From positions 16,442-80,441 of the forward strand of contig NZ_JAECZC010000020.1 of assembly GCF_016056305.1 (NCBI RefSeq): a stretch of DNA of 64,000 nt, written 5' to 3'. A model generated the notes under the pieces. The model was not told the origin of the DNA, did not search any database, and saw nothing but the letters and a program-made list of their open reading frames with translations. Positions 52,826 through 61,269 of the stretch are shown piece after piece. Numbering within the stretch: position 1 is the first letter of the stretch; each line of letters begins with the position of its first letter. The DNA comes from Amazonocrinis nigriterrae CENA67. GTDB lineage: Bacteria > Cyanobacteriota > Cyanobacteriia > Cyanobacteriales > Nostocaceae. Made by a program: the position numbers and the translations under genes.

Positions 52826-54448
52826 ATGGTTAACTCAGAAACACCATCTTTGCAAAAAACAGTAGACAGTGAAATTGTAGCTGTGACTGTGTATACCAAC
52901 AAAGCTCTAGTTACACGCCGGGGTGTCGTCTCCTTAACAGGAGTAGAAAGGGAATTAATAATTACCGGGCTACCAGTGACCCTACAAACTGAGTCAGTGA
53001 GAGTCAGCGGTAGTGGTACCGTAGGGGTGCGCTTGCTGGGAGTTAGAAGCCATTACATCTACACCACTGAACCTGTGGCTGAACGAGTGGCACAGTTAAC
53101 TAGACAAATTCAGCAAATAGAAACAGAAAAACGTTATCTACAAGCTCAAATAGATGCCTTGGTGTTGCAATCTAATTTTATTGAAGGCTTGCGGGAAAAA
53201 ACAGAAGAACCCTTTGCCCAGAGTATATCACGAAAAAATCTCAGCCTCAGCGAAACTTTGGATTTCCTCAACTTTTTGGGCAGCCAGTATAGCGAATATG
53301 CGATCGCATCTGGAGACTGCAAAAGCCAACAAGAAGAATTAGACAAGCAACTGCAAGCACTCCGCGCCTCATTGCAAAAAATTCAAACGCCCCATTCCCA
53401 GAAAAGTCTGAACTTGATTGTCGCAATTGAATCGGCGGGTGAAGGCGAGTTTGAGTTTGAGTTATCCTACATAGTCGATTATGCCAGTTGGACACCTCTG
53501 TATGACTTGCGGGTTAATAATACGAGTAAGATAGTACATTTAAACTACCTTGCAGAAGTTACCCAAAACACTGGTGAAGATTGGATTGATGTAGCGCTTA
53601 CCCTTTCTACCGCTAAACCGGGATTAGGTACACTCCCACCCAAACTTGAACCCTGGTATATTGACACCCCAAGCCAAAGAAACGTAAGGGTACGACAAAG
53701 GCGCATTGAGGAGTTTGACCTAGCAGCGCCACGTAGTGCTGCTGTTGAAGCAAATCACCAAGAACCAGAGGAACTTGCAGCAGAAAGTCTCATCCCAGCA
53801 GAAACAGTTGTTGCAGAATTATCCCAGCAAGGCAGTGTAGTTACTTTTAAACTCAATGGCGGCGGTAACATTCCCAGTGATGGTACACCCCATAAAACGG
53901 CGATTTTCAACGACAATTTTCCTTGTAGTTTCGATTATGTGGCAATGCCGCGCTTGGTGAGTTTTGCTTATTTACAAGCTAATGTGAAAAATCCTTCCAA
54001 CGGTGCAACTCTATTACCAGGCAAAGCAAATATTTTCCGTGACAATATCTTTGTCGGCACAACTAATTTAGAAAATATCGCACCAGGGCAAGAATTTAAC
54101 TTGAATTTAGGCATTGATGAAGCTTTAAAAATTGAGCGTGAATTAGTCGAACGTCAAGTTGATAAAAAATTGATTAGTAACTTGCGCCGGACTACTTATG
54201 GTTATCGATTGTTAATTACTAACTTGCTGAATCAAGAAACTCATGTGAAAATCACTGAACAATTGCCAGTTAGCCGCAACGAACAAATTAAAGTACGCCT
54301 TACCCGCAGCAACCCACAAATTCAACTTGGTGAAATGGGGATTTTAGAATGGTTGCTAACTATTCCACCCCAAGAGCAACGAGAGATATTTTACCAGTTC
54401 ATTGTCGAACATCCACCGGAACTAACTGTTGTGGGATTAGACATTTAA
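52826..54448 (+). CDS. DUF4139 protein, mucoidy inhibitor MuiA-like
   Basis: The 540-residue protein has an N-terminal region (about 12-110) with VTVYTNKALVTRRGVVSLTGVERELIITGLPV and a coiled coil (about 92-125 and 165-190). The C-terminal DUF4139 domain begins near ELSYIVDYASWTPLYDLRVNN. The ending QEQREIFYQFIVEHPPELTVVGLDI is typical of the family. The family was named for a mucoidy phenotype; its biochemical function is unknown. There is no signal peptide. It is monocistronic by context. Confidence 0.88.
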   Translation: MVNSETPSLQKTVDSEIVAVTVYTNKALVTRRGVVSLTGVERELIITGLPVTLQTESVRVSGSGTVGVRLLGVRSHYIYTTEPVAERVAQLTRQIQQIETEKRYLQAQIDALVLQSNFIEGLREKTEEPFAQSISRKNLSLSETLDFLNFLGSQYSEYAIASGDCKSQQEELDKQLQALRASLQKIQTPHSQKSLNLIVAIESAGEGEFEFELSYIVDYASWTPLYDLRVNNTSKIVHLNYLAEVTQNTGEDWIDVALTLSTAKPGLGTLPPKLEPWYIDTPSQRNVRVRQRRIEEFDLAAPRSAAVEANHQEPEELAAESLIPAETVVAELSQQGSVVTFKLNGGGNIPSDGTPHKTAIFNDNFPCSFDYVAMPRLVSFAYLQANVKNPSNGATLLPGKANIFRDNIFVGTTNLENIAPGQEFNLNLGIDEALKIERELVERQVDKKLISNLRRTTYGYRLLITNLLNQETHVKITEQLPVSRNEQIKVRLTRSNPQIQLGEMGILEWLLTIPPQEQREIFYQFIVEHPPELTVVGLDI

Positions 54449-55018
54449 AATCGAAGTTACCATTATTCTTCAAGCTTCTACAATTTTCTCAATTGACGTG
54501 AGTTCGATGAACCTCTCCCCAACCCCTCTCCGACGCAGAGAGGGGCTTTAACATAGGGATATTTTTTTTACTTTGAAGCTACTAATCTGCTAATTATTAG
54601 ATATAACTCAAGTAATTATGTCTGAATTATTAACTATATAGATTGGTTGAATTTTATCAAATTACTTAACTATCAATCTCTTAGTAAGCAAACAATATCG
54701 TGATTGTCATGATGTATTTGTATAATCGAAAAAATCAATCTTAATAGTCAAATATATAAAAAATAGAGTTATTGAATTATAAATCTTTGAATATTCAAAC
54801 AGGTTTGAGAGAAAATAGTTGATTTAACTGCATCCTAATTGAGAGGCTAAAAACATATATAGACAAAAACCTTTTATTTGTGTCTAAACAATCAATTCAC
54901 AAGGATTGATTTGAGAAATTCAATTTGCAAACATCATAACTAAGGTTAGACAAAATATTGTTTAATCTTGCTTTTGATGTGAAAAGTCCTTGCTTTGTAA
55001 CACAAAGGAGAAAGCCTA
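54449..55018. other. 570-base AT-rich region upstream of the Gly-rich peptide gene
   Basis: It begins with a MITE-like end ACGTGAGTTCGA (54496-54507) and CCTCTCCCCAACCCC block. From 54560 to 55000 it is strongly AT-rich with no coding frame. The length and base composition suggest a regulatory region for the 55019 gene. A strong ribosome-binding site AAAGGAG (55004-55010) lies 8 bases before the ATG. Confidence 0.6.
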
Positions 55019-55339
55019 ATGGCTGATGTCAAAATCTCTGAATTGGATGCTCTTGGTTATAATCTGTTTAATGATTCCGAAAGCTTTCTCAATGAACTAG
55101 CCACTCAAGAAAGGCAAAATATTGAGGGAGGTGGATATTCCGGTGGCTGGAGTCAAAGCGGTGGTTTCAGCCACGGCGGCGGTTGGAGTCATGGTGGTGG
55201 CTGGAGTCAAAGCGGTGGTTTCAGCCACGGCGGCGGTTGGAGTCATGGTGGTGGCTGGAGTCAAAGCGGTAATTTCAGCCATAGCGGTGGCTTCAGCAAT
55301 AGCGGTGGCTTCAGCCACAGCAACAACAGTTTCTTTTAG
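55019..55339 (+). CDS. Gly-rich tandem-repeat peptide with double-glycine-type leader (RiPP-precursor-like)
   Basis: The 106-residue protein has an N-terminal leader-like segment, MADVKISELDALGYNLF then NDSESFLNELATQERQNIEGGG, matching the S-F-L-x-E-L...I-x-G-G pattern of cyanobacterial bacteriocin or RiPP precursors. A core made only of Gly, Ser, Trp, Phe, His, Gln, Asn and Tyr follows. It repeats GWSQSGGFSHGGGWSHGG, encoded by two perfect 54-base copies (55145-55198, 55199-55252) plus a partial third. No Cys is present, so a lanthipeptide is unlikely. No modification enzyme or transporter gene adjoins it, so it is an orphan. A strong ribosome-binding site and a perfect terminator indicate a real, possibly highly expressed gene. 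It could instead be a structural Gly-rich protein. Confidence 0.85.
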   Translation: MADVKISELDALGYNLFNDSESFLNELATQERQNIEGGGYSGGWSQSGGFSHGGGWSHGGGWSQSGGFSHGGGWSHGGGWSQSGNFSHSGGFSNSGGFSHSNNSFF

Positions 55340-55377
55340 CCATATTAAGAAATAGCAATATTAATTAAATGGCAAAT

Positions 55378-55413
55378 ATAGCAGTCCTGAATCATTTTTA
55401 GGACTGCTATTTT
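55378..55413 (+). terminator. Rho-independent terminator after the Gly-rich peptide gene
   Basis: ATAGCAGTCCT (55378-55388) pairs perfectly with AGGACTGCTAT (55400-55410) and is followed by a T run. It lies about 40 bases after the stop codon and also just beyond the oppositely oriented gene at 55430. Confidence 0.88.
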
Positions 55414-55429
55414 GCCCAGAGGATTTTAA

Positions 55430-55630
55430 TTATGGATCTTCAGGTAAAATCCATTTTGGCGGTTCCATCATTTTTTTCCGTAGACGTTCTTCAGCCATCT
55501 CCAGCATTTGGTCTAAGGAAGTCTCTTCAATAAATTTTGCTGCTGCTTCTCTAAACTCGATATTGGGACATTTATTTCCTAAAACGCACCCGTTGATACA
55601 ATCTTCAGCGCAGTTAATTTTTTGCTCCAC
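55430..55630 (-). CDS. Small protein with four N-terminal cysteines, 66 residues
   Basis: I do not recognise this family by name. The first third carries Cys7, Cys11, Cys15 and Cys21 (NCAEDCINGCVLGNKC), a spacing that could bind a metal or cluster. The rest is helical and charged (REAAAKFIEETSLDQMLEMAEERLRKKMM) and the tail is PPKWILPEDP. No signal peptide or membrane segment is seen. It lies between two oppositely oriented genes, and no other frame fits this space. Confidence 0.75.
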   Translation of the reverse strand: MEQKINCAEDCINGCVLGNKCPNIEFREAAAKFIEETSLDQMLEMAEERLRKKMMEPPKWILPEDP

Positions 55631-55821
55631 AGTGAATTCCTCTTTGTGACATACTCCCAGACTACTTACTCTCAGGCATTACCCTCCAGATAAATTTTAC
55701 CTTGCTAGTTGTCATCTCTTAGCCCTGAATACCTACCATTGATATATAAGTCGTTGCTGATAGCACTTTTGCTAAGCTAGCTAACGATATATATGCAATG
55801 TCTTGCACCAAAAGGGCGCTC

Positions 55822-57216
55822 ATGTCGGAATTGTTTGCCACTACTGGAACCATCGCTGCGATCGCTACTGCTGTTGTGCCACAGCAGGGTAGTGTTGGTA
55901 TTGTGCGGGTATCTGGTACCCAAGCAATGCCCATTGCTCAAACTTTGTTTCATGCACCAGGGCGGCAAGTTTGGGAAAGTCACCGCATTCTCTACGGTTA
56001 TATCCGCCATCCCCAGACGCAACAATTGGTGGATGAAGCTTTGTTGCTGATGATGAAAGCACCTCGTTCCTACACTCGTGAGGACGTGGTGGAGTTCCAT
56101 TGTCACGGGGGAATCATCGCAGTGCAACAAGTGCTGCAACTGTGCTTGTTAAATGGGGCAAGACTAGCCCAACCAGGAGAATTTACCCTGCGTGCCTTTT
56201 TGAATGGGCGACTGGATTTGACTCAAGCCGAAAGTATTGCTGATTTGGTGGGAGCGCGATCGCCTCAAGCTGCCCAAACTGCTTTAGCTGGTTTACAGGG
56301 AAAATTAGCTCATCCTATCCGGCAGTTACGCGCTAACTGTTTGGATATTTTAGCAGAAATCGAAGCTCGCATTGATTTTGAGGAAGATCTACCCCCGCTG
56401 GATGATAAAGCCATAATATCAGAAATTAATCGCATTGCCGCAGAAATTACTCAGTTATTAGCAACAAAAGATCAAGGCGAACTACTCCGCACAGGTTTAA
56501 AAGTGGCGATTGTTGGGCGTCCAAATGTGGGGAAATCGAGTTTATTGAACGCTTGGAGTCAAAGCGATCGCGCCATTGTCACAGACTTACCAGGTACTAC
56601 CCGCGATGTGGTGGAATCCCAGTTAGTGGTGGGAGGAATTCCCGTGCAGGTGCTAGATACAGCCGGGATTCGAGAAACCGTAGACCAAGTAGAAAAAATT
56701 GGTGTCGAGCGATCGCGCCGTGCCGCCAGTGCAGCGGATTTAGTATTATTAACCATCGATGCTTCAGCAGGTTGGACACCAGGCGATGAAGAAATTTACC
56801 AACAGGTGCAACATCGTCCCTTGATTTTAGTGATTAACAAAGTTGACTTAGTAGCAGAAAGTGAATGGAAAACTCTGCAATCCCAAATCCCAAATTTCAA
56901 ATTTCAAATTCCCACAGCAGCCGCGAAAAATCAAGGTATATCTAATTTAGAAACAGCAATTTTAGAGATAGTTAAAGCTGGCAAAGTCCAAGCTGCTGAT
57001 ATGGACTTAGCAATTAACCAAAGGCAAGCAGCAGCCTTAACTCAAGCTCAAATTTCCTTAGAACAGGTACAAACAACAATTGCTCAACAGTTACCCCTTG
57101 ATTTTTGGACAATTGACTTAAGAGATGCAATTTATGCACTAGGACAAATTACCGGAGAAGAAGTTACAGAATCAGTTTTAGACAGAATTTTTAGCCGTTT
57201 TTGTATTGGTAAATGA
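55822..57216 (+). CDS. mnmE: tRNA uridine-5-carboxymethylaminomethyl modification GTPase MnmE
   Basis: The GTPase, with MnmG, modifies U34 of certain tRNAs. It has the N-terminal formyl-THF-binding domain ([25 protein letters not shown]), a helical domain and an inserted G domain. The latter shows G1 [13 protein letters not shown]2 DLPGTTRD, G3 DTAGIRE, G4 NKVD and G5 TAAAKNQG. The C-terminus FCIGK is the conserved Cys motif. The ATG at 55822 ([15 protein letters not shown], 464 residues) is preferred over the ATG at 55798; AAAAGGG precedes it. The linker between G4 and G5 contains NFKFQIP from a CAAATTTCAAATTTC repeat, an unusual low-complexity insertion inside a universally conserved gene. 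Confidence 0.96.
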   Translation: MSELFATTGTIAAIATAVVPQQGSVGIVRVSGTQAMPIAQTLFHAPGRQVWESHRILYGYIRHPQTQQLVDEALLLMMKAPRSYTREDVVEFHCHGGIIAVQQVLQLCLLNGARLAQPGEFTLRAFLNGRLDLTQAESIADLVGARSPQAAQTALAGLQGKLAHPIRQLRANCLDILAEIEARIDFEEDLPPLDDKAIISEINRIAAEITQLLATKDQGELLRTGLKVAIVGRPNVGKSSLLNAWSQSDRAIVTDLPGTTRDVVESQLVVGGIPVQVLDTAGIRETVDQVEKIGVERSRRAASAADLVLLTIDASAGWTPGDEEIYQQVQHRPLILVINKVDLVAESEWKTLQSQIPNFKFQIPTAAAKNQGISNLETAILEIVKAGKVQAADMDLAINQRQAAALTQAQISLEQVQTTIAQQLPLDFWTIDLRDAIYALGQITGEEVTESVLDRIFSRFCIGK

Positions 57217-57348
57217 TGAATAATTAGGGTAGACTCAAACTCTGACTCAAAGTCTTTTTTTTTACGAACCACAAAGGACGCAAAGGACGCAAAGGAAGAG
57301 ATAGGTAATTTTCTGACGACAAGGGAGTAATAATGATATATTTAAGTT

Positions 57349-57765
57349 ATGCTACAAATTTCTAAGACAGTCATTATTCCCGATAGCGACATCGAAATTA
57401 GTGCAATTCGCTCTCAAGGTGCAGGAGGGCAAAATGTCAACAAGGTTTCTACGGCTATCCATTTACGCTTTGACATTCAAGCTTCATCATTACCCGATTA
57501 CTATAAACAACAACTTTTGCAGCTGAACGACCGACGCATCACAGAGCAAGGAGTTATTGTCATCAAAGCTCAAGAACACCGCAGCCAAGAACAAAATCGA
57601 GAGGAAGCGTTAAGACGACTTCAAGAAATCATTCAAAGTGTAACTGTAATCAAAAGAAAACGCAGACCCACTAAACCAACTCGCAGTTCTCAAAAAAAGC
57701 GTCTTGACCACAAAAATCAGCGTGGACAAGTTAAGTTGAATAGAGGCAAAGTCACGGATTATTGA
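57349..57765 (+). CDS. arfB: Peptidyl-tRNA hydrolase ArfB-like (class I release-factor family)
   Basis: The 138-residue protein has the GGQ motif in [24 protein letters not shown], which releases nascent peptide from stalled ribosomes. The ArfB/YaeJ-type basic tail ([25 protein letters not shown]) enters the empty mRNA channel. There is no codon-recognition domain, as expected for this family. The ATG at 57349 gives [17 protein letters not shown], the normal family start. Confidence 0.92.
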   Translation: MLQISKTVIIPDSDIEISAIRSQGAGGQNVNKVSTAIHLRFDIQASSLPDYYKQQLLQLNDRRITEQGVIVIKAQEHRSQEQNREEALRRLQEIIQSVTVIKRKRRPTKPTRSSQKKRLDHKNQRGQVKLNRGKVTDY

Positions 57766-57803
57766 TTCATAAATTTTTGTTGGGTTTCACTGTTGTTTAA
57801 TCA

Positions 57804-58298
57804 ATGTACATTTCAATTCGCCAAGCAACCATACAGGATACAGTGATAGTCTCAAATGTGCTTCTAGAAGCAGCTTTGTGGCTCCAACAGCGTGGTATAC
57901 CTCTGTGGCATCATAGTGAAGTTTCGTCAAATAGTATTTTTGAAGATGTCGCTAAAGGCTTGTTTTTCATTGCCGAGTACGCTGGTGAACCAGTTGGTAT
58001 AATCAAGTTTCAACTTGAAGATTTAATTTTCTGGCCGGATATTTTTCAGGAAGATTCAGCATTTGTACATCGCCTCGCAGTGAAACGGCGTTATTCTGGT
58101 GGTAAAGTTTCTTCAGCACTGCTCACTTGGGCAGTAAAATATGCACAAACCCTTGATAAACGTTATTTACGTTTAGATTGTGATGCTGCGCGTCCCCGTC
58201 TCAAAGCTGTATATGAACGCTTTGGTTTTCGTCATCACAGTGACAGACAAGTAGGTGCTTATTTTGTCTCTCGCTACGAATATGAAATAGTTTCATAA
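57804..58298 (+). CDS. GNAT-family N-acetyltransferase
   Basis: The 164-residue protein starts MYISIRQATIQDTVIVSNVL (typical GNAT strand and first helix) and has the acetyl-CoA core VHRLAVKRRYSGGKVSSALLTWA (R/Q-x-x-G-x-G/A variant with R-R-Y-S-G-G-K). The last helices end KAVYERFGFRHHSD. The loop is less canonical than in family standards but fits a GNAT. The substrate is unknown. It follows arfB by 38 bases on the same strand. Confidence 0.88.
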   Translation: MYISIRQATIQDTVIVSNVLLEAALWLQQRGIPLWHHSEVSSNSIFEDVAKGLFFIAEYAGEPVGIIKFQLEDLIFWPDIFQEDSAFVHRLAVKRRYSGGKVSSALLTWAVKYAQTLDKRYLRLDCDAARPRLKAVYERFGFRHHSDRQVGAYFVSRYEYEIVS

Positions 58299-58368
58299 AG
58301 ATGACTAATTTGAACAATAATTACCACAGATGAATTGTCCAAAAGTTTAATAAATATGTTTTTTATCA

Positions 58369-58500
58369 TCCAAAATTCGTCTTGAAAAGTTTGCTCAACG
58401 GGGGGAACCCCCCTTCGGGTTCGGGGGTTCGCAATCGACGGGAACCGCCAAGACTGCGACCCCCTCACCGCACGCAACTTTTCGCAAAATCTAAAATCTA
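58369..58500. repeat. Palindromic repeat with CGTCTTGAAAAG...CTTTTCGCAAAATC flanks
   Basis: Same outer module as at 48781-48860, but carrying a different insert (CTCAACGGGGGGAACCCCCC, GGTTCGGGGGTTCGC, GCAATCGACGGGAACCG). The shared flanks with different interiors point to insertion of palindromic modules into a common target. Confidence 0.7.
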
Positions 58501-58523
58501 AAATTGTTTCACTTCAACTTTGT

Positions 58524-59294
58524 ATGTCTTTTATTAATGAAATTAATCATGCCAATGCATTGATTGTAGGAGCAAGCCAAGGCATTGGTTTAGGTTTTGT
58601 GAAAAAGTTACTGCAAGATAACAGAATTAGTAAAGTTTATGCAACCTATCGTCAACTGGAATCTGCTTCTGAATTAATTACTCTTGCAAGCGAATATCCT
58701 GAACGATTAATTTGTCTGTCGATGGATATCACAGATGAATTGCAAATTAGTGAATGTGTTCAGCAGATACGTAGCCAAATCAACAAACTGCATTTAGTCA
58801 TCAATTGTGTTGGAATACTGCATGATGAGACTTTGCAACCTGAAAAAAGTTTAAGACAGATCAATTCTGAAAATTTGCTACGCTACTTTCAAATTAACAG
58901 TATTGGCGCTGTGCTACTAGCTAAACATTTATTGCCTTTATTTCGTCATCAAGAACGCAGCGTATTTGCCACTATTTCTGCCAAACTTGGTAGTATTGGC
59001 GATAACCAACTTGGTGGCTGGTATGGCTACCGCGCTTCTAAAGCCGCACTCAATATGTTGATGCGAACAGCGGCGATTGAATATAGTAGAAGCTGTCCTA
59101 AGACTTTGGTAATAACATTGCATCCAGGTACAACCGATACACGCCTTTCTCGTCCATTTCAAGCAAATGTACCTGCGGAAAAATTATTTTCAGTAGAACG
59201 CACTGTCACCCAGTTAATAACTGTTATCGAACAACTTCAAGAAGGTGATAGCGGTCATTTTTTCTCCTGGGATGGCAGTAGGTTGCCTTGGTAA
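58524..59294 (+). CDS. Short-chain dehydrogenase/reductase (CsgA/C-factor-like)
   Basis: The 256-residue classical SDR has ALIVGASQGIGLGFVKKLL (cofactor loop), NCVGILHDE, ATISAKLGSIGDNQLGGWYGYRASKAALNML (Ser, Tyr-x3-Lys active site) and HPGTTDTRLSRPF. The pattern H-D-E-x-x-x-P-E-K-S-L (after NCVGIL) and the end EGDSGHFFSWDGSRLPW are typical of C-factor-like cyanobacterial and proteobacterial SDRs. The substrate is unknown. It is probably cytoplasmic. Confidence 0.92.
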   Translation: MSFINEINHANALIVGASQGIGLGFVKKLLQDNRISKVYATYRQLESASELITLASEYPERLICLSMDITDELQISECVQQIRSQINKLHLVINCVGILHDETLQPEKSLRQINSENLLRYFQINSIGAVLLAKHLLPLFRHQERSVFATISAKLGSIGDNQLGGWYGYRASKAALNMLMRTAAIEYSRSCPKTLVITLHPGTTDTRLSRPFQANVPAEKLFSVERTVTQLITVIEQLQEGDSGHFFSWDGSRLPW

Positions 59295-59377
59295 GAGATA
59301 TTATACTATTTTAGTACTATTAAATTGCTAATTTTGGTCAGGTTTTTTTAGTAGCTGTCAACATTTATAATCAAACT

Positions 59378-59732
59378 ATGCCAGCTAAAGACATTTTTCA
59401 TAACGCTGTTCGTTCAGCTTTAGAAAAGGATGGATGGACAATTACTCATGACCCTCTATCAGTTAAAGTTGATGAAATGGAGTTTTATGTAGATTTAGGT
59501 GCAGAAAGAATTTTAGCTGCTGAAAAAGCTGGTCAAAAAATTGCAGTTGAAATTAAATCTTTCCTTATTGCGTAGAAAATTCCCTGATAGAGTTTTATAT
59601 TTAGCTATTTCTGAGGATATTTATCAAGACTTTTTTATTCGCCCGTTTATTCAATAGGTAATCGCTGAACATAGACTTAAGCTTCTCATTTTTGCGCCAA
59701 TTACAGAAGAGGTTTTGCTATGGAAAGAATAA
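59378..59732 (+). pseudogene. xisH: Broken xisH (fdxN-element excision controlling factor)
   Basis: The first 64 codons (MPAKDIFHNAVRSALEKDGW...AVEIKSFL) match XisH. The frame is then lost and terminates at 59573-59575. In the neighbouring frame the XisH C-terminus continues as RRKFPDRVLYLAISEDIYQDFF...VIAEHRLKLLIFAPITEEVLLW, but with an in-frame TAG after PFIQ. The missing part around SEFHTALGQ points to a deletion of a few dozen bases plus a stop mutation. The residual 3' end overlaps xisI by 13 bases, as intact pairs do. Confidence 0.85.
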
Positions 59733-60049
59733 ACTACCGTGAAATAGTAAAGAAAATTCTGGAAGGTCATTCGATTCACCACTCAAATGATGATACAGAA
59801 GTACAGCTGATTTTTGATTACGAACATGACCATTATCAAGTTGTTCATTTGGGATGGGAAGAACTAAGGCGGGTTTATGGTTGTATTATTCATGTTGATA
59901 TTAAAGATGGTAAGATTTGGATTCAACGAGATGGAACTGAGGTAGGAGTGGCGAATGAGTTAGTTGCTGCTGGAGTTCCTAAACAAGATATTGTTTTGGG
60001 TTTTCATGCTCCCTACAAGCGGAAGTTTACAGAGTTTGCAGTGGGGTAA
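59720..60049 (+). CDS. xisI: XisI, excision controlling factor family
   Basis: The 109-residue protein has the XisI pattern: YREIVKKILEGHS, DTEVQLIFDYEHDHYQVVHLGWE, RVYGCIIHVDIKDGKIWIQRDGTE, and the end VPKQDIVLGFHAPYKRKFTEFAVG. XisH and XisI were found as factors needed for excision of the fdxN element in heterocysts. Many copies exist away from any element, so function here is unclear, and the partner xisH is broken. A GCGATCGC site follows. Confidence 0.93.
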   Translation: MERINYREIVKKILEGHSIHHSNDDTEVQLIFDYEHDHYQVVHLGWEELRRVYGCIIHVDIKDGKIWIQRDGTEVGVANELVAAGVPKQDIVLGFHAPYKRKFTEFAVG

Positions 60050-60102
60050 ATCTAAATATATGGCGCGATCGCTTGTTTGATAAAGTAGAAGCGATCGCAC
60101 TT

Positions 60103-61002
60103 TCATGAACCAGGAAACTCCAACTCACTGCTTTTTGATGCCAACTGCACTGTTTCCAGTCTTAAATGTCGCTCTAACCAATCTTCCAAATCAGCCATCA
60201 CCTTTTGATAATTCAAGTCACTTTGCAACTCGTGATAGGCTTCTGGATAAACCACTCGCTGCTTATCTGTGCAACTTACTTGTTGATAAAAAATTTCACC
60301 ACCTTCCGGCAATGTCACGCGGTCAGCGCCACCTTGGAGAATCAACAGCGGTAATTGCCAATCACCAGCATGAGCATTAACCCAGGCGACTGTAGCAAAA
60401 AATTCCGTAGCCAGACGCGCACTACCTAGAGTATGGCGTAGTTCATCCTTGGCGTAGGCGGCTATAACTTTTTCATCCCGTGAACCCGCAGATAAATCCA
60501 TACCAGTATTGAGGGTAAACCGCGGCCAAACTCGTGATAACAAATGTCCTATAAGTAACCGAGTTTTTGACACGCCAACTTTTCCTAAAGCTGGTGCTAA
60601 AGTAATCACACCTTGCAATGTCGATGCTTCCTGAGGACAGCGGAGAACGTAGTCTAAGACAATTACCGAGCCTAAACTGTGACCCAAAAGAAAAATCGGG
60701 CTTTCTGGTTGTTGGATTTTAATTAACTTGAGAAAAGCTTGTAAATCTTCACGAAACTCAGCCCAAGCTTTGATATAACCTCGCTGACCTGGCGAACGTC
60801 CATGACCCCGCAAGTCAAAGCTGTACACAGCATATTGCTTAGGTACGAGATGCTGCACCACATTATCATACCTGCTACTGTGCGCTCCCAGTCCATGCAC
60901 AACGGCTAATACTGCCTTCACCTTACCCTGTGGTTGCCAGCTTTGATAATAAAGTTCCAGCCCCCCGACACCTTTAAATGTGCCTTCCGTGTGGTTGATC
61001 AT
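60103..61002 (-). CDS. Alpha/beta hydrolase, monoacylglycerol-lipase-like
   Basis: The 299-residue protein has HGLGAHSSRYDNV (oxyanion loop), FDLRGHGRSPGQRGYI, the nucleophile elbow LLGHSLGSVIVLDYV, the acid Asp in LILQGGADRVTLP and the His in PEAYHELQSDL. These match lysophospholipase/monoacylglycerol lipases of the family with the Y-x-Q-x-W start (LELYYQSWQP). There is no signal peptide, so it acts in the cytoplasm on a membrane-derived lipid (inference). It is monocistronic by context. Confidence 0.92.
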   Translation of the reverse strand: MINHTEGTFKGVGGLELYYQSWQPQGKVKAVLAVVHGLGAHSSRYDNVVQHLVPKQYAVYSFDLRGHGRSPGQRGYIKAWAEFREDLQAFLKLIKIQQPESPIFLLGHSLGSVIVLDYVLRCPQEASTLQGVITLAPALGKVGVSKTRLLIGHLLSRVWPRFTLNTGMDLSAGSRDEKVIAAYAKDELRHTLGSARLATEFFATVAWVNAHAGDWQLPLLILQGGADRVTLPEGGEIFYQQVSCTDKQRVVYPEAYHELQSDLNYQKVMADLEDWLERHLRLETVQLASKSSELEFPGS

Positions 61003-61121
61003 AAAGTTAATTTTTATCTTTTTCCCAGCAAGTTATTAGCTTATCAATATACAAGACTTAGCGTTACATATCTAAATAGGACTGACACAAAAAACCTCAA
61101 ACCTTCATTCCTCTGCGTCAC

Positions 61122-61166
61122 GGACACTTTCCTCAACGGGGGGGGAACCCCCGCACGGAAGTGTCC
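61122..61166. repeat. Palindromic repeat element, copy C (GGACACTTTCC hairpin)
   Basis: Third copy of the element also seen at 41514 and 51954, with a longer G run in the left inner arm. It sits in the outer CCTCTGCGTCAC...CTCTGTGGTTCG module, between divergent genes. Confidence 0.8.
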
Positions 61167-61269
61167 TCCTCTGCGTCTCTGTGGTTCGTTTTCCCATAAC
61201 CCCTACTAAAGATCAACACTATAGCTTCTAACCGTGGGTTAATTGATATTTTGCACTCAAGAATTATGA

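Noticed and set aside
55097-55355. Ala/Thr/Val-rich open frames in other frames over the Gly-rich gene
   Set aside because: They are by-products of the 54-base repeat; the + frame starting at 55019 has the ribosome-binding site, the leader and the terminator.
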